A DNA stretch of 64,000 bases from Methylobacterium hispanicum (GCF_022179285.1 NZ_BPQO01000015.1:62001-126000); one strand, 5' to 3'. Positions 17,020 to 26,770 are shown, counted from the first letter of the stretch. Notes: generated by a model not told the origin, from the letters alone. Translations and numbers: made by a program.

Positions 17020-18267
17020 GTGGCGCGCGATCATCGTCCGAGCCGCCGGCTCGTCCTCGGCCTGCTCGCAGGTGCCGCCGTCCTGCCGGGGCGGCTGGCC
17101 GCCCAGGACGCGCCGATCCGCGACCAGGGCATCGGCGGCACCGGCGCGCGCCCGACCGACGCGCCCGGCGAGGGCGACCGCGGCATCGGCGGCACGGGAG
17201 TGATCGGCACGATCCGGCGCTTCGGTTCGATCGTGGTGAACGACCTGCGCATCGCCTACCCCGACGACGTCGCGGTGCGCATCGACGGCGTCCCGGCCCG
17301 CGCTTCCGACCTGCGTGTCGGGCACGTGGTGCGGGTGGTGGCCCGGCCCGAGGGCGCGGGCCTTGCCACCCGCCGCATCGACGTGACGAGCGAGGTGGTG
17401 GGACCGGTCGAGGCGGTCGGCCGGAACAGTCTCACGGTGCTGGGGCAGCGCGTCGCGACGGGCGCGGCGGGCGGCACCTGGACGGTCGGCCAGCGCGTCG
17501 CGGTGAGCGGCCTGCGCCGCCCGGACGGGGTGGTGGTGGCGAGCCTGATCGAGCCCCGCGCCGCAGGCCCCGACCGGGTCGCCGGCCCGGTCCGGCGCGG
17601 GGCCGACGGCGCGGCGCGGATCGGCGGCCTGCGGCTCGCGGGCGCCGAGAACCTGTCCGCGGGGCACCGCGCCGCGGTCGCCGGCCAGATGCGGGACGGC
17701 GCCCTCGCGGTGACCGATGCCGCCGAGGCCGGCCTGCCGCCGGGCATCCGGACCGCCTCGATCGAGGCCTATATCGGCCGGCGAGGAGGGGGCGTGACCC
17801 TGGGCTCGGGCCTGCCCGTCGCGGGCGCACCGGCCGCGAGCCTGCCCCGCTCGGGCGCGGTGCGGGCGGTGCTCACCACGGAGGTTGCGGGCGACGGGCG
17901 CCTCACGGTCGAGCGCCTGCGCGTCGAGGATCGCCTCGCGCCGGTGCGCGAACCTGTGCGCGAACCTGCGCGCGAGCCGGGCCGCTCCGAGCGGCCGGGC
18001 TTCCAGCGCGACCGCCTCGACCTGCGCGGCCTTCCGGGGCACGGTCCGGCGGGCGTCCCCGGGCGGGACGCCCCCGGATCCGGGCAGGGCTTCCGCATCG
18101 ACACCCGGCCGCCCGGCGGCGCGGGCGGTCCCGGCGGCTTCGGTCCGCCCGGCGGCTTCGGCGGGCCGGGCGGTCCCGGAGGACCTGGAGGCGGCTTCGG
18201 CGGTCCCGGAGGGAGCGGGCCGGGTTTCGGCGGCGGTCCGGGCGGCTTCGGCGGCGGCCGGCGCTAG
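17020..18267 (+). CDS. Exported DUF5666 protein with Gly/Pro-rich tail
   Basis: 415 residues from GTG 17020. Residues 1-28 form a signal peptide with a twin-arginine-like start (SRRLVLGLLAGAAVLPGRLAA). Two GIGGTG motifs follow (DQGIGGTG and DRGIGGTG). Several DUF5666-type beta repeats then appear, such as VIGTIRRFGSIVVNDLRI and VVGPVEAVGRNSLTVLGQRV. From about residue 300 the protein is Arg/Glu then Gly/Pro/Phe-rich (GGFGGPGGPGGPGGGFGG), probably disordered. An extracytoplasmic role is likely; function unknown. It follows DUF6502 by 12 bp in the same transcript. Confidence 0.75.
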   Translation: MARDHRPSRRLVLGLLAGAAVLPGRLAAQDAPIRDQGIGGTGARPTDAPGEGDRGIGGTGVIGTIRRFGSIVVNDLRIAYPDDVAVRIDGVPARASDLRVGHVVRVVARPEGAGLATRRIDVTSEVVGPVEAVGRNSLTVLGQRVATGAAGGTWTVGQRVAVSGLRRPDGVVVASLIEPRAAGPDRVAGPVRRGADGAARIGGLRLAGAENLSAGHRAAVAGQMRDGALAVTDAAEAGLPPGIRTASIEAYIGRRGGGVTLGSGLPVAGAPAASLPRSGAVRAVLTTEVAGDGRLTVERLRVEDRLAPVREPVREPAREPGRSERPGFQRDRLDLRGLPGHGPAGVPGRDAPGSGQGFRIDTRPPGGAGGPGGFGPPGGFGGPGGPGGPGGGFGGPGGSGPGFGGGPGGFGGGRR

Positions 18268-18502
18268 ATCCGCCCGATCCGGCCGGGGAAGGAGCTTCCA
18301 GAATCCGGCCTCTTCGGCCGGACACCCCACGCAAAGGTCGGCGCTTCGCCCCCACTAGGCAGAAATCGCCGGGCTTCGGCAGTCCCTGCCGCCTGAAGAC
18401 AGGTCCCGGATGCCCTAACGGGCTGGGAAAACCGTACAAAGTCCCGGCGCACAAGTGGCGCCGTCCTTGCTCGGGAGGCTCGGTACCACGAGACTTTCCG
18501 CG

Positions 18503-18817
18503 ATGAACATTTCCAGCGCCAGCACGGCCATCAACTGGCCAACCCCCAAGCCGATCGGCACCGCCGGAAGCGCCGCGAGAGACGCGGGCGGTCGAAAGCC
18601 CGACGACATCGCGGCCGACTTCCTGAAATACGCGTCGATGTCCCCGATGGAGCGGATGCGCGCCAACATCCTGAAGGGCATGGACCTGACGGAGGAGCAA
18701 CTCGGCTCCCTGCCGCAGGACGAGCGGCGGAAGATCGAGGACACGATCAAGGACAGCATCCGGAAGATGGTGTCGGCCGACGGCCGGACGGGACAGCTCG
18801 TCGATGTCTCGGCCTGA
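18503..18817 (+). CDS. Conserved hypothetical protein
   Basis: 104 residues starting MNISSASTAINWPTP. The first 35 residues are polar and flexible. The second half is a helical block, FLKYASMSPMERMRANILKG, then MDLTEEQLGSLPQDERRKIE. Similar MSP-ER-R / LTEE-L-LP-ERKKIE blocks occur in other rhizobial hypothetical proteins, but I know no function. No signal peptide or membrane segment. Convergent with the DUF1254 gene, 9 bp apart. Confidence 0.65.
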   Translation: MNISSASTAINWPTPKPIGTAGSAARDAGGRKPDDIAADFLKYASMSPMERMRANILKGMDLTEEQLGSLPQDERRKIEDTIKDSIRKMVSADGRTGQLVDVSA

Positions 18818-18826
18818 GGCCCGCCC

Positions 18827-19423
18827 CTACCGCGCGGGCGGCTCCTCGCTCTGACTGTCGATGGAGCAGGCGACCGCCTGCACCGCCGCGTTGGCGGCCG
18901 CGCGCTGGCTCGGCAGGCCGGCGACCGCCCGCACCACCACGAAGCCCTGGCGGTCGGGGGCGACGATGCGCACGTCGCGGCTCGGCTCGCTCTCGTCGTC
19001 GCTGGCCAGCGCCTCGTCGTACTGGGCGCGGGTGAGGATCACGAGGTCGAGCGCGCCGCGCACCGCCGCCTGGTCGGTCACCGCGTAGAAGGCGCCGCGC
19101 CGCCCGTGCGCAGCCAGCGTCAGCATCAGCGGTCCGGTGCGGGCCGAGACGCGCAAGGGGCCGTCCGCGAGGTCGTAGGCGCAGACGCCGACCGCCACCG
19201 CCGGGTCGGGGATCGGCAGCCACGCCTCGGCCGGAGCCGGGTTGGCTGTCGTGGCCACCGTGTAGATCGGCTGCGGATGGTCGAGGCTCTCGCTCCCGCG
19301 CGCGCGGGAGAGCGCGTCCGTCTCCGACAGGAGGGGGATCGCCAGCACGGTCGCGACGTGCACGAGGCCGGCGAGCGTCAGGCCGCACAGGGTGGCGTAG
19401 GCGAGGCGCAGATTCATCGGCAC
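18827..19423 (-). CDS. DUF1254 domain membrane-associated protein
   Basis: 198 residues. An N-terminal hydrophobic helix (LAYATLCGLTLAGLVHVATV) precedes a compact domain with PAEAWLPIPDPAVAVGVCAYDLADGPLRV, typical of the short DUF1254 proteins of Alphaproteobacteria. It follows the DUF1214 gene on the same strand after about 43 bp. The two domains are commonly paired or fused; here they are adjacent genes. The role is unknown, and the location is probably periplasmic and membrane-tethered. An alternative ATG lies two codons in. Confidence 0.75.
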   Translation of the reverse strand: MPMNLRLAYATLCGLTLAGLVHVATVLAIPLLSETDALSRARGSESLDHPQPIYTVATTANPAPAEAWLPIPDPAVAVGVCAYDLADGPLRVSARTGPLMLTLAAHGRRGAFYAVTDQAAVRGALDLVILTRAQYDEALASDDESEPSRDVRIVAPDRQGFVVVRAVAGLPSQRAAANAAVQAVACSIDSQSEEPPAR

Positions 19424-19466
19424 GGGCTCATGGGCGCAGGCTCATCGGGGCCTCATCGCGCGGGGC

Positions 19467-20138
19467 TCACGTCCTGCAGCGCAGGCGGGTGATCGCCGGC
19501 ACCGCGTCGCGGTCGAGGCTGCCCGCGCTCGCCGCCACCGGCGTGTCGTAGAGGCGCAAGGCGAGTCGCAGGGGGCCGGTCTCGCGCGGGCTCGGCAGCC
19601 AGTTGCCGGGTTCCGCCTCGGGACCGAGCGTGACGGCGAAGCGGCCGTCCAGCTCGCGCAGGATCTCGGTCGCGGTGAAACCCTCGCGCATCGGCGGCCG
19701 GGCGGGGTCGGGATCGCCCCGGCCGGAGACGGTCAGCGTCCAGACCCGGGCCGGCGGCGTCGCGCCGGTGATGCTGTAGGTGCAGGCGGCGTCGAGACCG
19801 CGGCCGGCATCGTCGGTCGCGGCCGTCATCAGCAATCCCTCGCCGACCGCGAGCGGGATCTCGCCCCGGCGCGCGTTGACGGCGCGGGTGTAGGGATCGG
19901 CGCTGGTGGCGCCCGCCCGCGGCCAGATCGTCCAGGCCCCGACCGCGACGCCGCCGAACGGGTAGCCGCCGCGCGTCGCCCAGTCGGCGCTGGCGAGGCC
20001 GAGCCCCGCGCCGAGCGCCAGCGCGTAGAGAGCGAGCCCGACCCAGGCGCTCCTGCGCCACAGGCGCTGCCCCACCCCCACGATCCGCCCCCCGGCCCGC
20101 GCGGCGGCCGTGGCCTGCGCCGTCAACGCCGGCCTCAT
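19467..20138 (-). CDS. DUF1214 domain membrane-associated protein
   Basis: 223 residues from ATG 20138, which overlaps the penicillin-binding protein stop (ATGA). One hydrophobic anchor, SAWVGLALYALALGAGLGLA near 32-52, is followed by an extracytoplasmic domain with AVNARRGEIPLAVGEGLLMTA and a C-terminal NWLPSPRETGPLRLALRLYDTP, the DUF1214 signature. The coupling to the cell-wall synthase gene is notable, but no functional link is proven. The frame stays open for kilobases upstream over the PBP gene, without meaning. Confidence 0.75.
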   Translation of the reverse strand: MRPALTAQATAAARAGGRIVGVGQRLWRRSAWVGLALYALALGAGLGLASADWATRGGYPFGGVAVGAWTIWPRAGATSADPYTRAVNARRGEIPLAVGEGLLMTAATDDAGRGLDAACTYSITGATPPARVWTLTVSGRGDPDPARPPMREGFTATEILRELDGRFAVTLGPEAEPGNWLPSPRETGPLRLALRLYDTPVAASAGSLDRDAVPAITRLRCRT

Positions 20139-22429
20139 CGGGTCTCGGGCCGGTCGGAGGGGCGGTTGCCCTCCGCGAGCGTGCGCGGAGCGCCCTTGGT
20201 GTCGAGCTGGGCGCCGGGCCTCGGAGGCGCCTCGACGGTGCGGAACAGGCCGTTCACGCCGCTGATCACCTCGAAGGAGCGGCGCGAGAGCTTGCCGAAA
20301 TTGCTCGCCGCCGGGTTGGTCGGGGCGGTCGGGGCCGCGGCCTGGGCGCCGGGGTTCGGCACCTTCAGGCCGGGAAGGGGCTTGATCTCGATGCCCTGGT
20401 GGGCGGGCTCCATCACGTCGTGCCAGGTCTGGGCGGGCAGCGAGCCGCCGGTCATCTTGTTGGTCGAGGTGCTGTCGTCGTTGCCGAACCAGACGGCGCC
20501 GACGTAGTTGCCCGAGTAGCCCACGAACCACGCGTCCTTGTAGCCGTTCGTGGTGCCGGTCTTGCCCGCGATCTTCACGCCCTCGATCTGGACGCGCCGG
20601 GCCGTGCCCTCCTCGACCACCTTGTTGAGCATGTAGTTCATGCCGGCCACGACCTGCGTCGAGAGCACCTGCTCGGGCTGCTCGTCCGCGTGGCGGTAGA
20701 TCACCTCGCCGGAGGAGTTCTTCACCTCCATCGCCGCGTAGGGCTTGGCCCGCTTGCCGCCGTTGGCGAAGACCGCGTAGGCCGCCGCCTGATCGATCAC
20801 CGTGACCTCGGCCGAGCCGATCGGCAGTGAGACCGAGTCGACGAGCGGCGTGGTGATGCCCATGGCATGCGCGGTGTCGATGATCTTCTTGCGGCCCGCC
20901 ACCGCGGCGCGCGCCTCGTGGTTGATGCCCATGGCCTTGCCGAGCTGGATCGAGACCTGGATCGGGATAGTGTTGATCGATTTCGCCACCGCGAGCCAGA
21001 GCGGCTGCCGCCCCGAGTAGGAACGGCCGTAGTTCTGCGGGCACCAGTTGCCGATACAGGTCGGGCGATCGACCACCACGGTCTCGGGCTTGTACTGGCC
21101 GGAGGCGAGCGCGGCGGCGTAGACGTAGGGCTTGAACGAGGAGCCGGGCTGGCGCAGCGCGTCGGTGGCGCGGTTGAACTGGCTCTCGCCGTAATCGGCC
21201 CCGCCCACCATCGCGCGCAGCGCCCCGTCGGGATCGAGGATGACCATCGCGGCCTCCTCCACGTCGTAGGCGTCGCCCGACTTGCGCAGCACGTTGGCCA
21301 CCACCTCGTCGGCCCGCTTCTGGATCGCGACGTCGAGGGGCGTCTTCACGGTGAGCACGCGGTCGTTGCGGAACTTGCCCGCGTCGGCCATCTGCTTGAT
21401 CTCGCCGAAGGCCCAGTCGAGGTAGTAGTCGGCCGTGATGTCGCGGGTGCGGGTCACCGGCGTCGCGGGGTTGCGGAGCGCCGTCTGGATCTGGCCTTCC
21501 GTGACGAAGCCCGCCTCCACCATGTTGTGCAGCACGTCGACCGCGCGGGAGCGGGCCGCCGGCAGGTTGACGTGGGGCGCGTACTTCGTCGGCGCCTTGA
21601 ACAGGCCGGCCAGCATCGCGGCCTCGGCGAGGCTGATGTCCTTCAGGGGCTTGCCGAAATAGTAGTCCGCCGCCGCCACCGCGCCGAAGGTGCCGCCGCC
21701 CATATAGGCCCGGTCGAGATAGAGCTTCAGGATCTCGTTCTTGCTGAGGTGGAACTCCAGCCACAGCGCCAGGAAGGCCTCGTTGACCTTGCGCTCGATG
21801 GAGCGCTCGTTCGTGAGGAAGAGGTTCTTGGCGAGCTGCTGGGTGATCGACGAGCCGCCCTGCGTGTTGCCGCCGCCGCGCGAGTTGTTGACCAGCGCGC
21901 GCAGCGTGCCGATCGGGTCGATGCCCCAGTGCTCGTAGAAGCGCCGGTCCTCGGTCGAGACCAGCGCCTTGATCATGATGTCGGGAAACTCGTCGAGCTT
22001 GAGCGAGTCGTCGTGCTTGATGCCGCGCCGCCCGACCTCGGTGCCGTAGCGGTCGAGGAACGTGACCGCGAGGTCCTGCTGCTTCAGCCAGTTCTCGCTG
22101 GTCAGGTTGAAGGCGGGCTGGGCCAGCGCCAGCATGCCGAGGAAGCCGACGGTGCCGAGCGTGACACCCTCGCTCGTGAGGTCGAGCGCGACGCGCTTCC
22201 AGCCGCGCACCGAGAACCGGTTCATCACGGCCTGGAAGCGCTCGTAGACGATTCCGGTCGATTGACCGCTGTCGTAGAGGCCCGCGTTCACCCACGCATC
22301 GAAGCCCAGCGCGGCGCGCTGGAGGCGGGTCCGGATCGCGGTGAGGTTCGGCAGACGCACGACGAGGGATCCGGCTTCGAAGGCACCAGGGACGGCAGTC
22401 GGGAGCCCGGCATCCTTACCAAGCCCCAC
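20135..22429 (-). CDS. Class A penicillin-binding protein (PBP1A family)
   Basis: 764 residues if translation starts at GTG 22429; a GTG 23 codons in is an alternative. One membrane anchor near residue 90 is followed by the GT51 glycosyltransferase ([51 protein letters not shown]). The transpeptidase then follows with the active-site serine in [12 protein letters not shown] (SxxK), an SxN-type KSINTIP, and [15 protein letters not shown] (KTG). All catalytic motifs are intact. It polymerises and cross-links peptidoglycan in the periplasm. Coupled to DUF1214 downstream. Confidence 0.95.
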   Translation of the reverse strand: MGLGKDAGLPTAVPGAFEAGSLVVRLPNLTAIRTRLQRAALGFDAWVNAGLYDSGQSTGIVYERFQAVMNRFSVRGWKRVALDLTSEGVTLGTVGFLGMLALAQPAFNLTSENWLKQQDLAVTFLDRYGTEVGRRGIKHDDSLKLDEFPDIMIKALVSTEDRRFYEHWGIDPIGTLRALVNNSRGGGNTQGGSSITQQLAKNLFLTNERSIERKVNEAFLALWLEFHLSKNEILKLYLDRAYMGGGTFGAVAAADYYFGKPLKDISLAEAAMLAGLFKAPTKYAPHVNLPAARSRAVDVLHNMVEAGFVTEGQIQTALRNPATPVTRTRDITADYYLDWAFGEIKQMADAGKFRNDRVLTVKTPLDVAIQKRADEVVANVLRKSGDAYDVEEAAMVILDPDGALRAMVGGADYGESQFNRATDALRQPGSSFKPYVYAAALASGQYKPETVVVDRPTCIGNWCPQNYGRSYSGRQPLWLAVAKSINTIPIQVSIQLGKAMGINHEARAAVAGRKKIIDTAHAMGITTPLVDSVSLPIGSAEVTVIDQAAAYAVFANGGKRAKPYAAMEVKNSSGEVIYRHADEQPEQVLSTQVVAGMNYMLNKVVEEGTARRVQIEGVKIAGKTGTTNGYKDAWFVGYSGNYVGAVWFGNDDSTSTNKMTGGSLPAQTWHDVMEPAHQGIEIKPLPGLKVPNPGAQAAAPTAPTNPAASNFGKLSRRSFEVISGVNGLFRTVEAPPRPGAQLDTKGAPRTLAEGNRPSDRPETR

Positions 22430-22541
22430 GGCCTTCCGCGAGGCTTGTTCGCGGACAACGTCCGGGAGGCGGATCCGGAGCCCGGCAATCTCCGCTTAAC
22501 CTTGATCGCCGAATGGGGCGGACCGGTGGCGTCCCGCTCTC

Positions 22542-22585
22542 CCAGGGCTCCGCCCTGGACCCGCCAGAGGTTTCGGACCTCGGGA
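22542..22585. repeat. GC-rich palindromic repeat (REP-like)
   Basis: CCAGGGC-tcc-GCCCTGG around 22544-22560 is a perfect 7-bp hairpin, followed by GAGGTTTCGGACCTC, a second short hairpin. It lies in the 240-bp gap between the divergent PBP and YcgN genes. The tandem small hairpins resemble extragenic palindromes of methylobacteria. No other copy is in this window. Confidence 0.4.
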
Positions 22586-22672
22586 CGCCCTGACCCGCGC
22601 CCCGCCACGCTTGCGTGCGGGCCTGCCTTGCGGCAGACGGAGGCTCCACCCCCGATTGTCGAGAGGCTCCCG

Positions 22673-23173
22673 ATGGGAAGCCCCAGGGCCCCGCGCCGCG
22701 GTGCGGCCGTGCCGTCGAACGAGTTCTGGCGCACCAAGTCCCTGGAGGCGATGACCTCCGAGGAGTGGGAGAGCCTGTGCGACGGCTGCGGGCGTTGCTG
22801 CCTGATCAAGCTCGAGGACGAGGATACGGGCGAGGTCCACCACACCGATATCGGCTGCACGCTCCTCGACGGGATCGGCTGCCGCTGCCGCGACTACGCC
22901 CACCGCCAGAAGCGGGTGCCGGACTGCGTGCGCCTGACGCCGGAGGCAGTGCGCACTATCCCCTGGCTGCCGCCGACCTGCGCCTACCGCCTCGTGCGCG
23001 ACGGCGAGCCGCTCTTCGACTGGCACCCCCTGGTCTCCGGCCGCGCGGGCAGCGTCCACGAGGCCGGCATCTCGGTGCGCGGGCGGCTGGCCGGCAACGA
23101 GGAGGAGTTCCTCGACGAGGAGTACCCGGAGCGCATCGTGGACTGGCCGGGGCTCATGCCGGAGGAGGCGTAG
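22673..23173 (+). CDS. YcgN family cysteine-cluster protein (UPF0260)
   Basis: 166 residues. The family is defined by a conserved set of cysteines that probably bind a zinc or iron-sulfur centre: [18 protein letters not shown], then [27 protein letters not shown] and PPTCAYRLV. All are present. The opening block [20 protein letters not shown] also matches. ATG at 22673 is chosen because the preceding in-frame kilobases are antisense to the PBP gene. Cytosolic; biochemical role not established. Confidence 0.9.
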   Translation: MGSPRAPRRGAAVPSNEFWRTKSLEAMTSEEWESLCDGCGRCCLIKLEDEDTGEVHHTDIGCTLLDGIGCRCRDYAHRQKRVPDCVRLTPEAVRTIPWLPPTCAYRLVRDGEPLFDWHPLVSGRAGSVHEAGISVRGRLAGNEEEFLDEEYPERIVDWPGLMPEEA

Positions 23174-23200
23174 GGCGGACGGCCGGTTCGCCCGCGTCCT

Positions 23201-23854
23201 CTAACGCCGGCTCCGGTCGAGCAGGCGCCCGCCCGCGAGGCCGTTGAGCCCGATTACCCCGAGCACGGTCGCCCCGTGGACCATGAGGTCGACCGCGGTC
23301 GTCTCCAGCGGGTGGAAGGGCGCTAGGAGCGCGGCCGCCGCCGCCGCGACCGCGAGGCCGCCGAGCGCCGCGGTGAGGTTCGGGCGCAAGGGGCAGGCCC
23401 GGCGCAGCATCAGCACCAGCAGCACGGAGAGCGGCAGCGACACGCCGAGCAGGAAGATGAAGCAGCCGTGCGGCGCGTGCGGGGCCTCGAGGCCGGGGCC
23501 GGCCAGCGCCCGCAGGCAGCCCGGCCCGCTCGCGCCGATCCAGAGGGCGGCGGGCGCCAGCGGCAGCAGGGCCCAGCGCGCCGGACGCCCGGGCACGCTG
23601 GTGGCGAAGGCGGCGTAGGCGGCGGAGAGCGCCGTCAGCACCGCGCCGAACAGGACGAGCGGCGCCTCGGCCGGGTGCGGGCCCCGCAGGCCCTCCAGCT
23701 CCAACACGGCGAGGAGGCCGAGGCCGAGCGCCAGGACGGCGCCGGCCCAGACGAGGGCGCGCCGGCCCGGGGAGGGCAGGGGACGGACCGGTTCGAGCCG
23801 GGCGACGAGGTCGTCGACGAGGCGGTCGTGCGGGCGGAGCTGGATCTCGGACAT
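23201..23854 (-). CDS. NrsF/DUF1109 family membrane anti-sigma factor
   Basis: 217 residues with about six hydrophobic helices and a short cytosolic N-terminus (MSEIQLRPHDRLVDDLVARL). Conserved cysteines lie in GPGCLRAL, HGCFIFLLG and RRACPLRPN. NrsF proteins sequester their cognate ECF sigma factor and release it under heavy-metal or oxidative stress, with cysteines implicated in sensing (known from Caulobacter). It starts 3 bp after the sigma factor gene, the classic sigma/anti-sigma order. Confidence 0.88.
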   Translation of the reverse strand: MSEIQLRPHDRLVDDLVARLEPVRPLPSPGRRALVWAGAVLALGLGLLAVLELEGLRGPHPAEAPLVLFGAVLTALSAAYAAFATSVPGRPARWALLPLAPAALWIGASGPGCLRALAGPGLEAPHAPHGCFIFLLGVSLPLSVLLVLMLRRACPLRPNLTAALGGLAVAAAAAALLAPFHPLETTAVDLMVHGATVLGVIGLNGLAGGRLLDRSRR

Positions 23855-23857
23855 CGG

Positions 23858-24430
23858 CTACTCTCCCGGGCGTCCGACGCCCGGGCCGGCGAGGCTGGCG
23901 CGCAGGGCCTTGATCGCCCGGTGCAGGTTCACCTTCAGGGCGCCCTTGCTGCGCCCGGTCAGCGCCGCGGCTTCCTCCAGGGAGCGCTCGCGCAGCGCCA
24001 GCTCCTCGACGGCCTGCCGCTGTCCGGCGGGCAGCGCCGCCACGGCGCGGGCGAGGTCGGCGGCGCGCTCGCGCGCCTCCAGGCCCTCGCCGGGCGCGGG
24101 CCGGGCGTCCGGTTCGGCCTCGTAGGCCGCCGGGTCGTGCACCTCCCGCGGGCGGCGCCCGGCGCGGCGCAGGGCGTCGATCGCCCGGCGCTGCGCGATG
24201 GCGCGCAGCCAGGGCAGGAAGGGCCGCGCCGGATCGTAGCTCGCCCGCACCCGGTGCAGGGTGACGAGCGTGTCTTGGACGGCGTCCTCGACGGCCTCGC
24301 CGCGCAGGCCCTGTGCCCACACGGCGGCCCGGGCCACCGGCAGGCAGGCCCGCAGGAGGGCGCGGTAGGCCTCCGCGTCGCCCCCTTGCGCCGCGCGCAT
24401 CGCGGCAGCCAGCCTCTCCTCCAGCGCCAT
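23858..24430 (-). CDS. ECF RNA polymerase sigma factor (SigF-like)
   Basis: 190 residues from ATG 24430 (MALEERLAAAMRAAQGG). Region 2 shows EDAVQDTLVTLHRVRASYDPARPFLP split over residues 48-75, with the conserved DTLVTLH and FLPWLRAIAQRRAID. Region 4 is ALPAGQRQAVEELALRERSLEE then GRSKGALKVNLHRAIKALRA, a standard HTH. NrsF is encoded immediately downstream and should hold it at the membrane. The usual region-1 and C-terminal extensions are absent, as expected for ECF factors. Confidence 0.9.
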   Translation of the reverse strand: MALEERLAAAMRAAQGGDAEAYRALLRACLPVARAAVWAQGLRGEAVEDAVQDTLVTLHRVRASYDPARPFLPWLRAIAQRRAIDALRRAGRRPREVHDPAAYEAEPDARPAPGEGLEARERAADLARAVAALPAGQRQAVEELALRERSLEEAAALTGRSKGALKVNLHRAIKALRASLAGPGVGRPGE

Positions 24431-24609
24431 CGCCGCCCCGCCGCGTGCCTGCGGGCGGGATTCTAACGTTCGCGGGCGCAGCGGGAAGAGCGCGTCGGGG
24501 CGGGTCTCCGGGGCAAGGATGAGCAGCATGGGCCTGGCCGAGATGACGAGCCGGCACGGGCGGCCGGTCCGCACTCTTCGCGCGCGGGGCGGCGGCGGTT
24601 ACGGCCCGC

Positions 24610-25392
24610 TCAGCCCTCGAGATCGAAGCGGGCGACGTCGGCGAGCAGGTCCACGAAGGCCCGCGCGCCGTGGTCAAGGGCCGCGTGGCCCGCCTCGGCG
24701 CGCCCGAGCCGCGCATCGCCGATCGCGCCGGAGGGGTGCAGGTCCTGGGCCTTCCAGGCGAAGGCCGCGGGGCGGCCGGCGCTCAGATGCGTGAAATCCC
24801 CGCGCATCCGCAGAGCCCGGGAGGGGAAGTCGGCGATCCGGTCGGCGCGCACGAGATCGGGCCGCAGCGCCAGCATCAGGGCGGTCTCGATCCCGCCCGC
24901 ATGGATGCCGTAGGCGACCTCGTCCGCCGGGAACAGGCCCGGCGGGTAGCCGAAGCGGGCCCAGGCGGTCGTCACCGCGACCATGCCGAGCCGTCCGCGC
25001 AGCTCCGCCGCCACGAGGTCGATCAGCGCACTGTTGCCGCCGTGGGAAGTGACGACGACGAGCCGGCGGCAACCGGCCCGGTGCACGCCCGCCCCGACCT
25101 CGGTCCAGGCTCGGAGCGCCGTCTCGGCGGAGAGCGTCAGGGTGCCCGGGAAGGCGTCGTGCTCGTCCGACTTGCCGATGGTCTGCACCGGCAGGGTCAG
25201 CACGTCGAGATCGTCGGGCGCGAGGGCCGCGACGCGCGCGAGATAACCCTCGGCGATCACCACGTCGGTCGCGAGCGGCAGGTGCGGCCCGTGCTGCTCC
25301 ACCGCCGCGACCGGCAGCACGGCCACCGCGCGGCCCATCCCGCGCGTGCGGATCTCCTCGGTGGTCAGCTCGGACCAGGGGCGTGCGGGCAT
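24610..25392 (-). CDS. Creatininase family amidohydrolase
   Basis: 260 residues. Metal-binding blocks of the family are present: LPVAAVEQHGPHLPLATDVV near 28-47, SDEHDAFPGTLTL, VVTSHGGNSALIDL near 113, and GIHAGGIETALML near 160. The family includes creatinine amidohydrolase, mycofactocin peptidase MftE and FAPy deformylase ArfB; nothing here decides between them, and no mycofactocin genes are adjacent. Soluble, no signal peptide. It stands alone between the sigma factor and cheZ genes. Confidence 0.85.
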   Translation of the reverse strand: MPARPWSELTTEEIRTRGMGRAVAVLPVAAVEQHGPHLPLATDVVIAEGYLARVAALAPDDLDVLTLPVQTIGKSDEHDAFPGTLTLSAETALRAWTEVGAGVHRAGCRRLVVVTSHGGNSALIDLVAAELRGRLGMVAVTTAWARFGYPPGLFPADEVAYGIHAGGIETALMLALRPDLVRADRIADFPSRALRMRGDFTHLSAGRPAAFAWKAQDLHPSGAIGDARLGRAEAGHAALDHGARAFVDLLADVARFDLEG

Positions 25393-25468
25393 CGAGCGTG
25401 TCTCGCGGGCGGCGGGGCCGCCCGCTCTAGCATGCCGGGCCAGCGCCCGCGAAAACGCGGGCCGTGGC

Positions 25469-26002
25469 TCAGGCGAAGAGCGCGTCGATGTCGTCCTGGG
25501 CGGTGGCCGGGCCCTTGGATTGCGGGCCGTTGAGGATCAGGCGCTCGGCCCGCTCCTTGCGCGCCGCCTCGGCCGGGTCGAGCCCGGCGTCGTCGCGGGC
25601 GCGTACTGCGGTGGCGAAGCGGGCGAGGCGCAGCTCGAGGTGGCGCAACGCTTCCACCACCTTGGAGATCCGTTGCCCGGTGATATCCTGGAAGGCGCAG
25701 GCCTCGAAGATCGTGTAGATCTGCGCCTCGACGCCCGCGCGGTAATCCGCGTCGTCGGGCAGCGCCAGGATCGCCTCGGCCGATTCCATGATGGTGTTGG
25801 TGGCCCCCGCGGTGGCGGCCAGCACGTTGCCGAGTTCCTCGTGCGCCATCGGGATGCGGTCGCGGGTGATCTCGTTGGCCCGCAGGGCCGCGATCTCGCC
25901 GCGCACGTGGCTGATGTAGTCGGCGATCTGGATCAGCTCGGCGACCATCTTCTGCGGGGACAGGTTGGCCGTGTCGGGGGCCGATGTTGCGGAGTGACCC
26001 AT
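25469..26002 (-). CDS. cheZ: Protein phosphatase CheZ
   Basis: 177 residues, mostly helical. The catalytic motif of CheZ, with the aspartate and glutamine that attack CheY-phosphate, is visible as CAFQDITGQRISKVVEAL near residues 103-120. The C-terminal DDIDALFA is the CheY-binding tail. It dephosphorylates CheY during chemotaxis. It lies 115 bp downstream of a CheY-like receiver gene on the same strand, the usual cheY-cheZ order. ATG 26002 excludes a Pro/Arg-rich leader. Confidence 0.92.
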   Translation of the reverse strand: MGHSATSAPDTANLSPQKMVAELIQIADYISHVRGEIAALRANEITRDRIPMAHEELGNVLAATAGATNTIMESAEAILALPDDADYRAGVEAQIYTIFEACAFQDITGQRISKVVEALRHLELRLARFATAVRARDDAGLDPAEAARKERAERLILNGPQSKGPATAQDDIDALFA

Positions 26003-26117
26003 GGCGATTCCTCGAAGATGCCCGCGAGCCCGCGGGGCTCGGGCCGGGGCGGCGACCCGCCCGGTCCCCCCGGACGGCATCGGATCGCCTGCCCCTCGCG
26101 TCGGACGGGTGCGGCGC

Positions 26118-26501
26118 TCAGGCGCCGCAGACGGCCTCGATCTTGGACTTCAGCGTGGCGGCGTTGAAGGGCTTGACGATGTAGTTGTTCACGCCGGCCT
26201 TCTTGGCCGCGATGACGTTCTCGGTCTTCGACTCGGCGGTGACCATGATGAAGGGCGTGGTGCGCAGGCCCTCGTCGGCGCGCACGTGGCGCAGCAGCTC
26301 GTAGCCCGTCATCGGCTCCATGTTCCAGTCGGAGATGACGAGGCCGTACTTGCGGCCCTTCAGCTTGGCGAGCGCGGCGGTGCCGTCGGAGGCGTCGTCG
26401 ACCTCCTCGAAGCCGAGCTGCTTGAGGAGGTTGCGGATGATGCGGACCATGGTCTGGTAGTCGTCGACGACCAGGATCGGCATGCTGAGGTCGAGGGCCA
26501 T
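26118..26501 (-). CDS. CheY-like chemotaxis response regulator
   Basis: 127-residue single receiver domain. Acidic pair DD at 13-14 (ILVVDDYQTM), phosphoacceptor Asp near 58 in VISDWNMEPMTG, Thr/Ser switch in MVTAESK, and Lys near 110 in YIVKPFNA are all in place. The DWNMP-like motif is typical of motility CheY. cheZ follows, so it is probably the chemotaxis CheY that binds the flagellar switch. The region upstream (26502-26690) has lower GC and likely contains its promoter. Confidence 0.9.
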   Translation of the reverse strand: MALDLSMPILVVDDYQTMVRIIRNLLKQLGFEEVDDASDGTAALAKLKGRKYGLVISDWNMEPMTGYELLRHVRADEGLRTTPFIMVTAESKTENVIAAKKAGVNNYIVKPFNAATLKSKIEAVCGA

Positions 26502-26770
26502 GAGCGCGTGACTCCGTGTATTCCTTGGCTGGGGAGCGGCTTCGAAGGCTCCCGCGATCCGATTCCCGGGAGGCGCCAGTGCCCGGACGGCGCCTCGTGA
26601 CCGCGAAAATAGGCTTGACCGGATTGCGAACCGGTTAACCCGCGCGCGAGCCCGCCGCGCCCCGGTTTCGGCGCGCTTCGCTTGACCGGGGGTGTGGTTT
26701 TCGACAGGGTCCGCCGCGTTTTCCGGGGCCTCGCGACTCCGGTATCTTCCGAGCGAGACCGCAAGCACCG

